DNA of 33,469 nt. Origin: Deltaproteobacteria bacterium (GTDB taxonomy: Bacteria; Desulfobacterota; DSM-4660; Desulfatiglandales; HGW-15). Shown here piece after piece: positions 6,926 to 16,543 of the stretch. Where the stretch lies: positions 1-33,469 of the forward strand of contig JAFDJA010000016.1 of assembly GCA_019307745.1 (NCBI GenBank), read 5' to 3'. Made by a program: the position numbers and the translations under genes. The notes under the pieces were generated by a model, which was not told the origin of the DNA, ran no database searches, and was given only the letters and a program-made list of their open reading frames with translations. Numbering within the stretch: position 1 is the first letter of the stretch; every line of letters starts with the position of its first letter.

Positions 6926-7651
6926 ATGACCATGATTTTAAATTCCATAGAACTTCCCTCCAGGTCTTTGCCCCAACTTATAGGGAGCTATCCAGGGAAG
7001 ATACAATCTGTTAAAGGTGACGCCATAAATCCCCTAGAGGATCTAAATGACAGGGAACCGGCTTCAATTCCTTCACAGATTAGAGATGTTTCCGCTGGTC
7101 ATCCAGGCCGGACATCCCTATCATATCAAGAGGAGCTAAGCTTTTTTCACTCAGATACTACTATTGAATATCAAGGAGAAGACGGATCAAGGCTCTTCAT
7201 CAGCTACAGCTACACAGCTATATCCAGGAAAGTTCATTATGAAATGATCCAGAATGCTGAAGATAAGACAATCAAACCTGAAAAGCATCCGCACCCGTTG
7301 AATGACCTTTTCGGGGCAGAGGCGACTTCCGGGCGCATACTTGAATTTGCCCAGCGTCTTATAAATAAATTTAGGGCAATGGAGGGATCTGAGGAATATA
7401 AAGTCGAAAAGCTGATTAAAAAGATGGAAAAAGGGATAGAAAAGGGATTTAAAAGGGCGCTAAAAGACCTTAGAGAGCCTTCTTCTAAGACAAGGAAAAT
7501 GGTGGAAGAGACCTTTAAAAGGGTTATGAAGGGAATGAATGCATTGAGACAGGGAGGTGGATTACCCCAAATAAACAATGAGAAAAGGGTAACTTATGAT
7601 GAAGAGATTTCATATACAACCGCTTCTCTGGAAATCCATTTGATTGCCTAA
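6926..7651 (+). CDS. DUF5610-like protein of unknown function
   Basis: This 241-residue protein has no signal peptide or membrane segment. Its N-terminal third is Ser/Pro-rich and probably flexible. A short beta-rich part (about 80-105, RLFISYSYTAISRKVHYEM) follows. From about 125 to 210 there is a charged helical domain with the pattern ATSGRILEFAQRLINKF, then a run ending EKGFKRALKDL and ETFKRVMKGMNAL, which resembles the DUF5610 family. Near the C-terminus a second beta-like stretch (ISYTTASLEIHLIA) echoes the earlier one. AAGGAGG (6913-6919) six bases before the ATG gives a confident start. The gene ends 6 bp from the convergent gene at 7658. The DUF5610 assignment is from memory of the pattern and is moderate. 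Role unknown. Confidence 0.65.
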   Translation: MTMILNSIELPSRSLPQLIGSYPGKIQSVKGDAINPLEDLNDREPASIPSQIRDVSAGHPGRTSLSYQEELSFFHSDTTIEYQGEDGSRLFISYSYTAISRKVHYEMIQNAEDKTIKPEKHPHPLNDLFGAEATSGRILEFAQRLINKFRAMEGSEEYKVEKLIKKMEKGIEKGFKRALKDLREPSSKTRKMVEETFKRVMKGMNALRQGGGLPQINNEKRVTYDEEISYTTASLEIHLIA

Positions 7652-7657
7652 CAACTG

Positions 7658-8493
7658 TTATTTTTCTATATCTGCGCGGAACATGAATTTTCTGGCAGCT
7701 TGACGGTATTTTAACAGCGCACTGTCAGGTAATTTTTTTAAGGATCTCACACTTTCATCTGAAGATTCTTCAGGATCAAAGGCTCGCAATGTATAGGGAT
7801 GTGTATGGCTTTGGCTGGCATTCCAGATAAGTTCTGCTGTCCCGGCCACCTCATCAAGGGTCAGATATCTGGGTAGTTCCCCTTTATGTAAAGTGACGGG
7901 TGCTAAAGTAGTGAAAAATTCAAATTCTGGGAAATGAGGAATCAGCTCTATACTTTTCCGGATATCCCCAGAATCTATTTCTACACCTGCAATCCGGCTG
8001 TATAAGACTAAAGGACCTTTTACAGACATTATTGCCATGTCGCCCAGTCCTTGCCTCAGCAGCCGCTCAAGGACCATGGAATTTCTTCCGTTACAGTTAA
8101 ACTTAAGTTTCAGTCCCTTTTCAAAAAATTCAGCACCTTGATAAGTTTATCCGTGTGCCTGGGATCACCTTCTGATATATTTAGTCCATCAAGCCATGTA
8201 TGGGTCATATGGCATCGTTCGATAAAACCGTCGAGCCTTCTGTCTGCTGCCAGATAAGCCACAATAACTCCAACTCCCTGACGAATTTCTTTGCCATCTG
8301 TGAAGACTGGAAATTCAATGCCTTTTTCACTCTTGAATATTGAAGTTGGATTTGCATGATAAACCTCACGAAATTCCTCAAGCCCACCCTTTTTTATGTC
8401 GACTTCTTTACATGCGATGTTGTGTTCACTGATAAATTGTTTGGCTATTTTGCAGCGTGAACAACCCTGTGTGGTATATATGACTCTTGACAT
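7658..8493 (-). CDS. Glutaredoxin fused to a degenerate radical-SAM-like domain, frameshifted
   Basis: Joined across one frameshift this is a 278-residue protein. The first 80 residues are a glutaredoxin: SRVIYTTQGCSRCK with redox Cys11/Cys14, then SEHNIACKEVDIKKGG and a cis-Pro region (FPVFTDGKEI). The rest looks like the second half of a PflA/NrdG-type radical SAM barrel: LDGLNISEGDP in the place of the GGEP motif, NCNGRN, LGDMAIMSVKGPL, and FFTTLAP. The CxxxCxxC cluster motif that should precede GGEP is absent, so SAM radical chemistry is doubtful. The upstream frame ends at 8110 with a stop. The two frames join at the T6 run (8128-8123), where adding one T restores the protein; U UUU UUG is also a -1 slippery heptamer. 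The ATG at 8493 is chosen over a TTG at 8538. It may be a recent pseudogene. Confidence 0.6.
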
Positions 8494-8820
8494 TGATGGG
8501 AATTCCCTTTCATGTACGGATAAAGGTATTTGCTGCAATGATATTAATAAGAGTTTGAAATTTTAAAAGCGATATCCAATGATTCCTCATACGATAATCC
8601 ATCTTTAAAATTCAAATTCTCTTCAGATATTACAGTAGGTTTTATAGATGTAAAAATCTAACAGATGCATTCAGGCTCTGTCAAATCATATAAGTGGCTC
8701 GGGCATTTATATCACTGGTCTCTGGAAAATATTATTTGATTTAATAATGTCAATTAACTACAATTGAAAAATATATAATTATTTTAAGCTATTACAAGTT
8801 TTAAGTTGGAGTGAGGGCAA

Positions 8821-9170
8821 GTTGACAATTTTACAAGCAATATATTTAAATCAATGCAAAAAAATTTGCCCGAAGAGCTGATTGAAACCCTGGTTGAGGC
8901 GGAACAGTTAGAGGTTGAATGGATTATATTCAGGGGGCATTCATCTCCTGACAATTTTTTTATATGATCAAGATAAAAAATGAATTTGTAATACTTCTCA
9001 AAGGACGTGCAGGCGTTCTGTTTCAGGGGCAGGAGGAGATAATCCTTTTGAATCCAGGAGACTACATGGATATCCCGGCCGATAAAAAACATCGTGTAGA
9101 ATGGGCAGCCCCTTAAGAGGATACTGTATGGCTGGTTATACACTATTTATTATTATCCATTAATCTGTAA
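8821..9170 (+). pseudogene. Cupin-fold protein pseudogene
   Basis: Conceptual translation in changing frames gives one small cupin: NLPEELIETLVEAEQL, then RGHSSPDNFF, then YDQDKNEFVILLKGRAGVLF, then ILLNPGDYMDIPADKKHRVEW, then EDTVWLVIHY. This matches the two cupin motifs, with NPGDYMDIP and the KKHRVEW metal-ligand His. Three lesions separate the pieces: an extra base in the T/A run near 8960-8970, an extra A in the A6 run near 8976-8983, and a stop (TAA) after GCCCCT near 9115. A stop also lies just before 8821 and no good start or ribosome-binding site is seen. Metal-bound cupins of this small type are common in these bacteria. This copy is decaying. Confidence 0.75.
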
Positions 9171-9222
9171 ATCATACAATACACCAGCTTTAAAAAAGGG
9201 GACAGGGCTACCTGGAAGCCAT

Positions 9223-10188
9223 ATGAAATATATTTTTGTTATATCTTTAATGTTTTTTTTTAAAGTAGATCTGTATGCCGGGCAAGTATTCCTGGACACC
9301 ACATCCGGAATTCTGTCTGGCAGTATTAAGATGCCTGAGACGGATTTACCATGCCCAGTTGCCTTGATTATCGCCGGTTCAGGCCCAACAGACAGGGACG
9401 GCAACTCTGGTTTTGTGCAAGGATCAAACGACTGCCTGAAGATGCTCGCGGAGGGACTGGCCGATCATGGGATCTCATCTCTCAGATATGATAAACGGGG
9501 TGTGGCTTCCAGTTTTGAAGCCTTGTCCAGCGAATATGATCTACGATTTGAGACATACATATCAGATGCGGTTATGTGGTGTGAACAACTGAGAAATGAT
9601 AAAAGATGTTCATCCCTTACCGTAATAGGTCACAGCGAAGGTGCACTGATAGGGATGATAACGGTAGCAACCACAACTGTTGACTCATTTATATCCATAG
9701 CAGGTCCAGGACGATCAGTATCACAGATTATCCTTGATCAGATAGATGGACAGTATTCCGAGGAGATAATTAAACAGACCTCAAGAATTATATCTAACTT
9801 AAAGTTGGGCAAGAATGTGACTCTTGTTCCAAAAGAACTTAAAGACCTGTTCCGGCCAAGTGTACAGCCTTATCTTATATCCATGTTTAAATACAACCCC
9901 ACAGATGAGATTGCAAAACTCAAAATTCCTGCCCTGATCCTGCAGGGGACAGTTGATATACAGGTGGGTGTACAGGATTCAAAAAACCTGGCGCAATCAT
10001 ATCCGTCTGCGGAGTTGTTTATTATTGAAGGGATGAATCATATTATGAAGGATGTTTCAGACAATGATGAAATGCAGTTAAAGTCATACATTGATCCGAC
10101 GATATCACTTTCAAGTGTTCTTGTAGAAAAAATATGCAGCTTTATTCAAAAGACAGATAAATTGGAAGTTTTGGAGAATGAATTCTAA
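9223..10188 (+). CDS. Exported alpha/beta-hydrolase fold esterase/peptidase-like protein
   Basis: This 321-residue protein starts with a hydrophobic signal-like segment (MKYIFVISLMFFFKVDLYAG, likely cleaved after residue 19 or 20), so it probably acts in the periplasm. The catalytic triad is visible: nucleophile Ser138 in GHSEG, acid Asp245 in QGTVDIQV, and His273 in GMNHIMK. The oxyanion-side motif AGSGPTDRDGN at about 51-61 is typical of the alpha/beta-hydrolase family that includes BAAT/acyl-hydrolase-like and S9-like peptidases. The length is normal for the fold. GGAAG lies shortly before the ATG. The stop is 11 bp before truA, so the two may be cotranscribed, although no functional link is known. 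Substrate unknown. Confidence 0.85.
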   Translation: MKYIFVISLMFFFKVDLYAGQVFLDTTSGILSGSIKMPETDLPCPVALIIAGSGPTDRDGNSGFVQGSNDCLKMLAEGLADHGISSLRYDKRGVASSFEALSSEYDLRFETYISDAVMWCEQLRNDKRCSSLTVIGHSEGALIGMITVATTTVDSFISIAGPGRSVSQIILDQIDGQYSEEIIKQTSRIISNLKLGKNVTLVPKELKDLFRPSVQPYLISMFKYNPTDEIAKLKIPALILQGTVDIQVGVQDSKNLAQSYPSAELFIIEGMNHIMKDVSDNDEMQLKSYIDPTISLSSVLVEKICSFIQKTDKLEVLENEF

Positions 10189-10199
10189 AAGGTCTAAAG

Positions 10200-10949
10200 A
10201 TGAATGAAAAAAGGAATATCAGGCTTATCCTTGAATATGATGGAGGCGCATATCATGGATGGCAGAGGCAGAAGAAGGATTTGACCATACAGGAGGTTCT
10301 GGAAGACAGGATTCAGATTATGGTTGGAGAACGTGTCACACTGCTGGGCTCTGGAAGGACTGATGCAGGTGTACACGCGCTTTATCAGGCATGTAATTAT
10401 TTTACAAGCTCCAATATAGACCCTGAATCTATGCGCAGGGGGCTGAATTCCCTTCTTCCAGATGATATCTATATAAAGCAGGCTGAATATATGCACAATG
10501 ACTTTCACTCCAGATACAGTGCAAAAAGTAAGACATATGAGTACCGCATTCTTAATCGATTTGAACCTGATATCTTCCTTAGAAGGGTCACTTGGCATGT
10601 GCGCAGGGAGTTGGATCATGCAATAATGCGAAAGTGTATGTCTATGCTTTTGGGGAAGAATGATTTTGCTGCTTTCAGGTCAACCGGGAGTGAAAACAGA
10701 ACGACCATTAAAGAGTTAACAAGGTCCGAGCTTCACGGCCCGGATAGAGATGGTATTCTCTGCTTTTTGCTGGAGGCAAATGGTTTCTTGAGGCATATGG
10801 TACGAAATATTGTGGGTACTGTTGTGGAGGTAGGCAAGGGCAGGTGGAGTTTAGATGAATTTGAGGAGATTTTTCGATCCAGGGACAGATGCAGGGCCGG
10901 GATAAAGGCACCCTGTCAGGGATTATTTCTAAAGGATGTCGTCTATTAA
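10200..10949 (+). CDS. truA: tRNA pseudouridine(38-40) synthase TruA
   Basis: This 249-residue protein is a complete TruA, which converts uridines 38-40 of the tRNA anticodon stem to pseudouridine. The catalytic Asp55 lies in the signature GSGRTDAGVHA. Other family landmarks are EYDGGAYHGWQRQ at 12-24, HSRYSAKSKTYEYRI in the middle, and the C-terminal core FLRHMVRNIVGT followed by KAPCQGLFL. Length and order are standard. The start ATG at 10200 follows AAAGG. The gene begins 11 bp after the exported hydrolase. No terminator is obvious in the 64 bp before the convergent AmrS gene. Confidence 0.97.
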   Translation: MNEKRNIRLILEYDGGAYHGWQRQKKDLTIQEVLEDRIQIMVGERVTLLGSGRTDAGVHALYQACNYFTSSNIDPESMRRGLNSLLPDDIYIKQAEYMHNDFHSRYSAKSKTYEYRILNRFEPDIFLRRVTWHVRRELDHAIMRKCMSMLLGKNDFAAFRSTGSENRTTIKELTRSELHGPDRDGILCFLLEANGFLRHMVRNIVGTVVEVGKGRWSLDEFEEIFRSRDRCRAGIKAPCQGLFLKDVVY

Positions 10950-11013
10950 ATTGGTATGATATATTATTGCAACTTCAAAAAACCTATGAGTTCAATTACT
11001 CCGGACCCCAATA

Positions 11014-12039
11014 TTATTCCCATACACCAGGGATTTCTGTACTGCACCGGGGGCAACAGGCTTTGGTTATCCTATTGTCTCTTATTGAAAAGCCCAAACG
11101 ATTTATCAAAAGGCTTTTGCAACCATGGCAGAATGTATTTTCTCCATCATCGCCTGGAAGGTTTCCAGTATAGACATATTTCAGGCCTGCCTCATATCCG
11201 ATATCCCTTGCACTACGGATGGATTCAGGGGAAGTTGATGGTCTGTTTTTCAATTGATAGGTTGGATGGAATCTGCTGATGTGCCATGGAATGCTGGAAT
11301 CAAGCCCTGCAATAAATTCTGCAATATCTTTTAATTCTTCTTTTGAGTCATTCAATCCCGGGATCAGGAGGGTTGTGATTTCCAGCCATATACCCATCTT
11401 TTTAATTGTTTCAAGTGTATGAAGTACAGGTTCCAGTCTGGCCCCGCACTGTTTTTTATAAAACTCATCCCTGAACGATTTAAGGTCAACATTGGCTCCG
11501 TGGAGATCCGGGTATATTTCATTCAGACAATCTTCAGTCATGTACCCGTTGGTAATAAAAACATTTCTGATTCCTTTTTTTATAGCAAGACGGGCTGTGT
11601 CAATCGCTAGCTCAAAATATATTGTCGGCTCAGTATAAGTATAGGCTATTGTTGATGTTTCTGCTGCCTTTGCCTCATCCACAATTTCTGATGGGGCCAT
11701 CCTTTCCCCCCCTATCTCTCCATGATCTGTCGGCATCTGGGATATTTCAGAGTTCTGGCAGAAAAGACATCTGAGGTTGCACCCCATAGTGGCGATAGAG
11801 TACGACCTGCTTCCTGGTAAAAAATGAAACAGGGGCTTTTTCTCTATTGGATCCACGTGTCTGGCGATAATCCGCTCATAGACAAGACTTACAAGAATGC
11901 CGTCTCTGTTTTCACGGACGCCGCATATCCCTCTTGATCTGTTCTTTAAAACGCATTTATGGCTGCAGAGATAACACCTGACCTTATGCTCCTCCATTTT
12001 TTCATAAAGGTATGCATGTTTTATTTTTTCTGTTTTCAT
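11014..12039 (-). CDS. amrS: AmmeMemoRadiSam-type radical SAM enzyme (AmrS)
   Basis: This 341-residue radical SAM protein has the cluster motif Cys87-x3-Cys91-x2-Cys94 (MGCNLRCLFCQN). Upstream is a cysteine-rich zinc-like region (RCYLCSHKC, GICGVRE, Cys22, 25, 29, 39). C-terminal cysteines (FCHGCK and CCPRC) are also present. Further landmarks are TYTEPTIYFE, VFITNGYMTE and ANVDLKSFRDEFYKK, all typical of the PflA-like AmrS family. AmrS proteins often associate with Memo and AMMECR1 proteins, but neither is found in this window. The start ATG at 12039 follows GAGGG 12 bp after the methyltransferase stop, suggesting a two-gene operon. The product of the reaction is not established for this family. 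Confidence 0.88.
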   Translation of the reverse strand: MKTEKIKHAYLYEKMEEHKVRCYLCSHKCVLKNRSRGICGVRENRDGILVSLVYERIIARHVDPIEKKPLFHFLPGSRSYSIATMGCNLRCLFCQNSEISQMPTDHGEIGGERMAPSEIVDEAKAAETSTIAYTYTEPTIYFELAIDTARLAIKKGIRNVFITNGYMTEDCLNEIYPDLHGANVDLKSFRDEFYKKQCGARLEPVLHTLETIKKMGIWLEITTLLIPGLNDSKEELKDIAEFIAGLDSSIPWHISRFHPTYQLKNRPSTSPESIRSARDIGYEAGLKYVYTGNLPGDDGENTFCHGCKSLLINRLGFSIRDNRITKACCPRCSTEIPGVWE

Positions 12040-12051
12040 GGAATTGTTCCC

Positions 12052-12846
12052 TCAGGTATTTTCTACTTTGTTACTTTCTGAGATTTTGTCGCTTCTGATT
12101 GTGGTGGTTCCTTCTACAATTGATTGTTTTTGGGCTGTCTTTTTTACCTTCAGGCTTAAATTATCAGTTTTCATTGTATATGAGATCGCTGCTGAAATTC
12201 CCAGAAACGGTCCAAACGGGCAATTGAGTGTATTGATTTTTTCTGACCACCTGCCTGGAGGAAAATGGGACTGGATTTTTGCACTTCTCCAGCCAATAGG
12301 GACATCTCCATATGCCACCTTTAATTGAGATTTTATTTGCCAGAGATTGAATGACTGGGCATGGTGAAAAAGATTTTTTTTGAATGATCCACTTATCCTG
12401 TGGAGCAGGCATTGCCAGGAAAGGTTGTTAATAACAGTGATAAATATCTTTCGTCTGGCCACTCTGCCTGCCTCCCTTAATGCCTGCTGTGGACTATCAA
12501 GGAATTCCAATGTGTTGATAAAGATTGCGATATCAAACTCATTGTCATCAAATGGCAGATCCTCAGCTCTGCCGGTTTTTAAGGTGCAGCGGCTGCCAAG
12601 GCGTTTTTTGCAAAGATTTATCATATAGGGAGAGGCATCAACTCCTGTCAGGTTAAGGCCCAGTCTGTTCAGGAATAGAAGGTGATTCCCTGAACCGCAA
12701 CCTATCTCCAGAATTCTTTCTCCTGGTTGGGGGGCAATTAGTAAAGGGAGGTTTTTCTCCACAAAGGCTTCCATCGCCCTTCCCATGGAGGATAAATACC
12801 ATGATTCATATAATTTTGCTAAGTGGACATCAAAGATAACGCTCAT
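12052..12846 (-). CDS. Class I SAM-dependent methyltransferase
   Basis: This 264-residue protein has a classical Rossmann methyltransferase core. The SAM-binding motif ILEIGCGSGNH spans residues 45-55, the acidic end of strand 2 is LTGVDASPYM, and motif II/III equivalents are RAEDLPFDDNEFDIAIF and LREAGRVARRKIFI. This places it with the UbiE/Methyltransf_11 group. The target cannot be told from sequence. The last 40 residues (Lys/Ser/Thr-rich, KKTAQKQSIVEGTTT) look disordered and are unusual. No clear ribosome-binding site precedes the ATG at 12846. It lies directly upstream of the AmrS gene on the same strand. The 163-bp gap to the decarboxylase gene holds nothing else that I can support. 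Confidence 0.85.
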   Translation of the reverse strand: MSVIFDVHLAKLYESWYLSSMGRAMEAFVEKNLPLLIAPQPGERILEIGCGSGNHLLFLNRLGLNLTGVDASPYMINLCKKRLGSRCTLKTGRAEDLPFDDNEFDIAIFINTLEFLDSPQQALREAGRVARRKIFITVINNLSWQCLLHRISGSFKKNLFHHAQSFNLWQIKSQLKVAYGDVPIGWRSAKIQSHFPPGRWSEKINTLNCPFGPFLGISAAISYTMKTDNLSLKVKKTAQKQSIVEGTTTIRSDKISESNKVENT

Positions 12847-13009
12847 ATTTTATATAACCATTGATTAAAAGTTTTTAGCGCATTTTTTCGATTTTTTATA
12901 AAACGCAAATTTTGTACACTGCAATCATTTGTATATTACAGTGGGTAAAATCTGAAGCTCTCTTTAACTTTAACAAAATTGATATTTTGAAATCACCCCG
13001 GTCCTTTGA

Positions 13010-14707
13010 TCAGGTAGTGTTGTTGCAAATTTTTATAAACGCTGATTTGAATTTTTTCCATATACTTAAACCGATACGGTTCTGTGTTTCGACTATCTCA
13101 TTAAGTATTTCTCGGTTGGTTAGAGGATTAATCAATACAGCCCTAAGGACAACGATATTCTGCGGGCGATAACGAGTGGATTCCAGGGTAGTCCTGGAAA
13201 CAAAAGTTGTGTCATCCATTCTCAATGCCCTGTGCAATTTTATGTTAAGACCATTGATGAGATTGTTTGATTTCTTTGTCTTTTTTGCTGCAATTTTTTT
13301 TATGTCCTTGTCTTCAGATGAAGAGATGTCTTTTTTCCATATTGCAAGCTGATCCCTTACTGTCTCCGGTATAAAGCGATAATTCAGGATAAAGAGTTCA
13401 GGGATATTCAGGGTTTCAAAATTTCCACAATGGTCAAGGATACTTCTCATGTAATCTGTGGATTCACGGGCCTCTCTAAAGAGTAGTCCATATCCCTGCC
13501 TGCCAATGATTTTAAGGGACGCCCAGGGTTTCAAAGAGGCAAACGGTCTGGAGCCTTCAATAGTGAACCTTCCTATGTCTACTGAATTTTTTCGAATGAT
13601 ATACTGTGATGCATGTTTGATAAGGTTAAGGTCTTTTTCATTTCTAAATAGGATGAGCCCCATACTCATTGGGCAGAAAAACAGTTTGTGAGTGTCAATG
13701 GAGACCGAATTAGCCAACTCAATACCTTTAAATAGGTGCCGATAATCATCTGCCAACAGGGCAGGTCCTCCCCAGCAGGCATCCACATGGAAATGGGTAT
13801 TGGCATTTCTGGCTATTTCTCCAAGCGCCTCCAGATTGTCCACATTGCCGGTCTCTGTAGTTCCGGCAATTCCGACAATGGTAATGATTTTAGTTTTAAT
13901 TTCCTCATCTTCCTGCAGAATTTTTACCTTTCGCCTGACTTTATTGATATCTATATGGTTATGATCATCTACAGGGATGGAAATTACATTGGCATCTCCT
14001 ATTCCGAGCAGATTGACTGCCTTGCGGATAGAATAGTGTCCCCTTGATGATACAATTATCACGCCTCTTTTGTATCCGTAATGATTGAGAGCCTCCGCCA
14101 TTCCGTTTGTCCGGACACCTTGAAATCCTCCCCTGGGTGGAAATGCCTTTTCACGCGCTACTAATAGGGCTGTCAGATTTGCGAGAGTCCCGCCAGAGGT
14201 AACACTGCCGAGAGCAACACGCGGATCCTGTGTATGGTTTTCATAGAATATGTCTTTTCTCCTGAAGATCAGATGATGGAGCCAGGTTATAAGCTCTTTT
14301 TCCACAAAACTTGAGGCCTTGGCCGTCTCTATTTTAACCTGGTTCTGATTAAGGGCCGCAATGATCATCTCCAGCAGTATCATGAAGTAAGGAATAGCGC
14401 TGGTCATATGCCCTATATAGTATGGATTATACACCTTGACCGAGTGTTTGATCACCTTGGACTTTATTTCTGAGAGTACATCCTTGATCAAGAGAGGGCT
14501 ATCCGGGATGGTGATCTGGTCAAAGATTTTGCTGAGTTCAGGCAGGCTGATGCTACTGTGAATTCCTCCTTTTTCCTGAAAAAAATCATGGATTATTTCC
14601 AGCAATTCGTGTCCGAATTCGACAAACTTGTCTGGGGAGTCGGGCATGATAAACAGCTTTTTCAGATATTCAAGATTGGATACGACTCTTTTGGGTGTTT
14701 CTGTCAT
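13010..14707 (-). CDS. PLP-dependent group II decarboxylase, PanP-like (aspartate 1-decarboxylase type)
   Basis: This 565-residue protein belongs to the pyridoxal-phosphate group II amino-acid decarboxylases. The SGGTLANL phosphate-binding segment is at 171-178, the cofactor-binding HVDACWGG at 307-314, and the Schiff-base Lys341 is in SIDTHKLFF. The long N-terminus and the segments FTIEGSRPFASL and IIGRQGYGLLF resemble PanP, which makes beta-alanine from aspartate for CoA synthesis in bacteria lacking PanD. Glutamate or aromatic-acid decarboxylation is the alternative. The ATG at 14707 follows AGGA. Neighbours do not point to pantothenate synthesis, and no panB, panC or panD is in the window. 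Family is confident, substrate moderate. Confidence 0.8.
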   Translation of the reverse strand: MTETPKRVVSNLEYLKKLFIMPDSPDKFVEFGHELLEIIHDFFQEKGGIHSSISLPELSKIFDQITIPDSPLLIKDVLSEIKSKVIKHSVKVYNPYYIGHMTSAIPYFMILLEMIIAALNQNQVKIETAKASSFVEKELITWLHHLIFRRKDIFYENHTQDPRVALGSVTSGGTLANLTALLVAREKAFPPRGGFQGVRTNGMAEALNHYGYKRGVIIVSSRGHYSIRKAVNLLGIGDANVISIPVDDHNHIDINKVRRKVKILQEDEEIKTKIITIVGIAGTTETGNVDNLEALGEIARNANTHFHVDACWGGPALLADDYRHLFKGIELANSVSIDTHKLFFCPMSMGLILFRNEKDLNLIKHASQYIIRKNSVDIGRFTIEGSRPFASLKPWASLKIIGRQGYGLLFREARESTDYMRSILDHCGNFETLNIPELFILNYRFIPETVRDQLAIWKKDISSSEDKDIKKIAAKKTKKSNNLINGLNIKLHRALRMDDTTFVSRTTLESTRYRPQNIVVLRAVLINPLTNREILNEIVETQNRIGLSIWKKFKSAFIKICNNTT

Positions 14708-14929
14708 GATATGTCCTAAGTATTTCAGATCCTAAATAATATATATGAAAAGTTTCTCTATTTTAATCTACACGTTCGCCATGAAGAGTTTGATGTAGCG
14801 ACTGCAACCAGCAAGGAGTGTTTTCTGTGAATAATTGCAAATCTTATTCCTATCATCCAAATAAAGACAATATATCCATGTAAAGCCTTCAGTTTTTTGT
14901 GTTGTACAGTCTTCTACATTCTCCTTCCT

Positions 14930-16543
14930 TCATGATTGTGAGAGCATGAATTGTATTTCTTCCCGGATATATTTCAGCCTGTCCAGGTCATCATCTGTGA
15001 TCTCTTCTCCTTCTGCCTTTTTATTTATCTGCTTTTTGAGTCTGTCGAGCTTTTTTTCCAGATCCAACATAGTATTTTGCATGGCCTGGACAGTGTCTTT
15101 GTAGTAGTCTTTTTCAGGGACTTCCTCTCTGACGATATCTTTGGGTTTGAGTATCAGGGGTTCTCTCCATTTGGGCACATGAGTCTCCATGCCTAAGTTT
15201 ATTCTAATCTTTTCTGCTAAAGTTTCGCTGGATATAGATTCTCCATGTATTACAAAGATTTTTGGTTTTGATTCAGAAAAGGATTTGATCCATGCAAGCA
15301 GGTCTTTCTGGTCCGCGTGGGCTGAGAACCCTCCTATAGTGAAGACCTTGGCTTCTACAGCTACATTTTCTCTGAACAGCTTTATCCATTTGTTTCCTTC
15401 AACAATTTTTCTTCCTGTAGTGCCTTGTGCTTGAAAACCCACAATAACTATACTGGCACCGGGTCGCCATATGTTGTGTTTCAGGTGGTGCTTGACCCTT
15501 CCTGCTGTACACATTCCGCTACCCGCAATGATAATTGCCGGTTCAGAGGACTCATTAATCGCCATTGATTCTTTTGTAGAAGGGGTATAATGGAGATTGG
15601 GGAGATCAAATGGATCAATGCCCTGATCCACAATGGCTATAGCCGCATCATCATAATATTTTTTATTCTTCCGAAATATCTCTGTGGCCTTTATTGCTAA
15701 AGGGCTATCCAGATATATCGGTATCTCGAGTATTTGCCCACTTCTTTGAAGTTCTCCCAAGATATAAATGATTTCCTGGGTCCTTTCAACTGCAAATGCC
15801 GGAATGATGATTTTTTCTCTGTTTGATACTGCATACTGGACAGCCTCTGCAAGTTCATTTTTACTGTCTTCAAAGGATCTATGCAGCCTATTACCGTAGG
15901 TTGATTCCACAAACAGGTGATCTGCAGTAAACATCTCTTGGGGATCTTTTATAATCAACTGATTCTGTTTGCCAATGTCTCCTGAAAAGACGATCTTTAT
16001 ATCGTCTTTATCCTCCTCTATCCATAGCTCCAGAATTGATGATCCGAGAATGTGTCCTGCATTTCTTAGTCTTGCTTTTATTCCTTCCTGGACGTCTATT
16101 CTCTGATCCCTTTCAACCGGGGAAAAAAATTGAAGGCTTTTTTGGGCGTCTTCAGTAGTATATAAGGGTTGAAGTCCGCGCTTACCCTGTCTGTTGTTTT
16201 TTCGCGTCTGCCATTCAGCATCCATCTCCTGAATATGCGCCGCATCAAGGAGCATTATTTCGCAAAGTTCTGCTGTGGGTGGTGAGGTGATAATCTTTCC
16301 CTTAAATCCATCTTTCACCAGTTTAGGTATTCGACCACTATGGTCGATATGGGCATGTGTAAGGAAAAGAACATCTATCTGTTTGGGATCAAATCCCCAG
16401 TCCATCCAGTTACGGCTTTCCATCTGTTTTCCACCCTGGAAAAGGCCGCAGTCAACAAGAATCTTTATGCCTTTAGAATTTTCAACCAGATAATTTGATC
16501 CAGTAACGGATCCTGCACCGCCTAAGCATGTGACTTTAATCAT
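14930..16543 (-). CDS. MBL-fold beta-CASP ribonuclease-like protein (YSH1/CPSF family)
   Basis: This 537-residue protein has the metallo-beta-lactamase metal motif HAHIDH at residues 63-68, further metal ligands at RNAGHILGSS and FSGDIG, and the beta-CASP insert with STYGN and GSGMCTAGRVKHHL. A C-terminal FSAHADQ and VIHGE complete the active site. Such proteins are single-strand RNA (sometimes DNA) nucleases related to the eukaryotic cleavage factor CPSF73. The tail (about 490-537) is a charged coiled-coil-like extension not typical of the core. AAGGAG just before the ATG at 16543 fixes the start. It is transcribed alone, 222 bp from the decarboxylase. Cellular target unknown. Confidence 0.9.
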   Translation of the reverse strand: MIKVTCLGGAGSVTGSNYLVENSKGIKILVDCGLFQGGKQMESRNWMDWGFDPKQIDVLFLTHAHIDHSGRIPKLVKDGFKGKIITSPPTAELCEIMLLDAAHIQEMDAEWQTRKNNRQGKRGLQPLYTTEDAQKSLQFFSPVERDQRIDVQEGIKARLRNAGHILGSSILELWIEEDKDDIKIVFSGDIGKQNQLIIKDPQEMFTADHLFVESTYGNRLHRSFEDSKNELAEAVQYAVSNREKIIIPAFAVERTQEIIYILGELQRSGQILEIPIYLDSPLAIKATEIFRKNKKYYDDAAIAIVDQGIDPFDLPNLHYTPSTKESMAINESSEPAIIIAGSGMCTAGRVKHHLKHNIWRPGASIVIVGFQAQGTTGRKIVEGNKWIKLFRENVAVEAKVFTIGGFSAHADQKDLLAWIKSFSESKPKIFVIHGESISSETLAEKIRINLGMETHVPKWREPLILKPKDIVREEVPEKDYYKDTVQAMQNTMLDLEKKLDRLKKQINKKAEGEEITDDDLDRLKYIREEIQFMLSQS

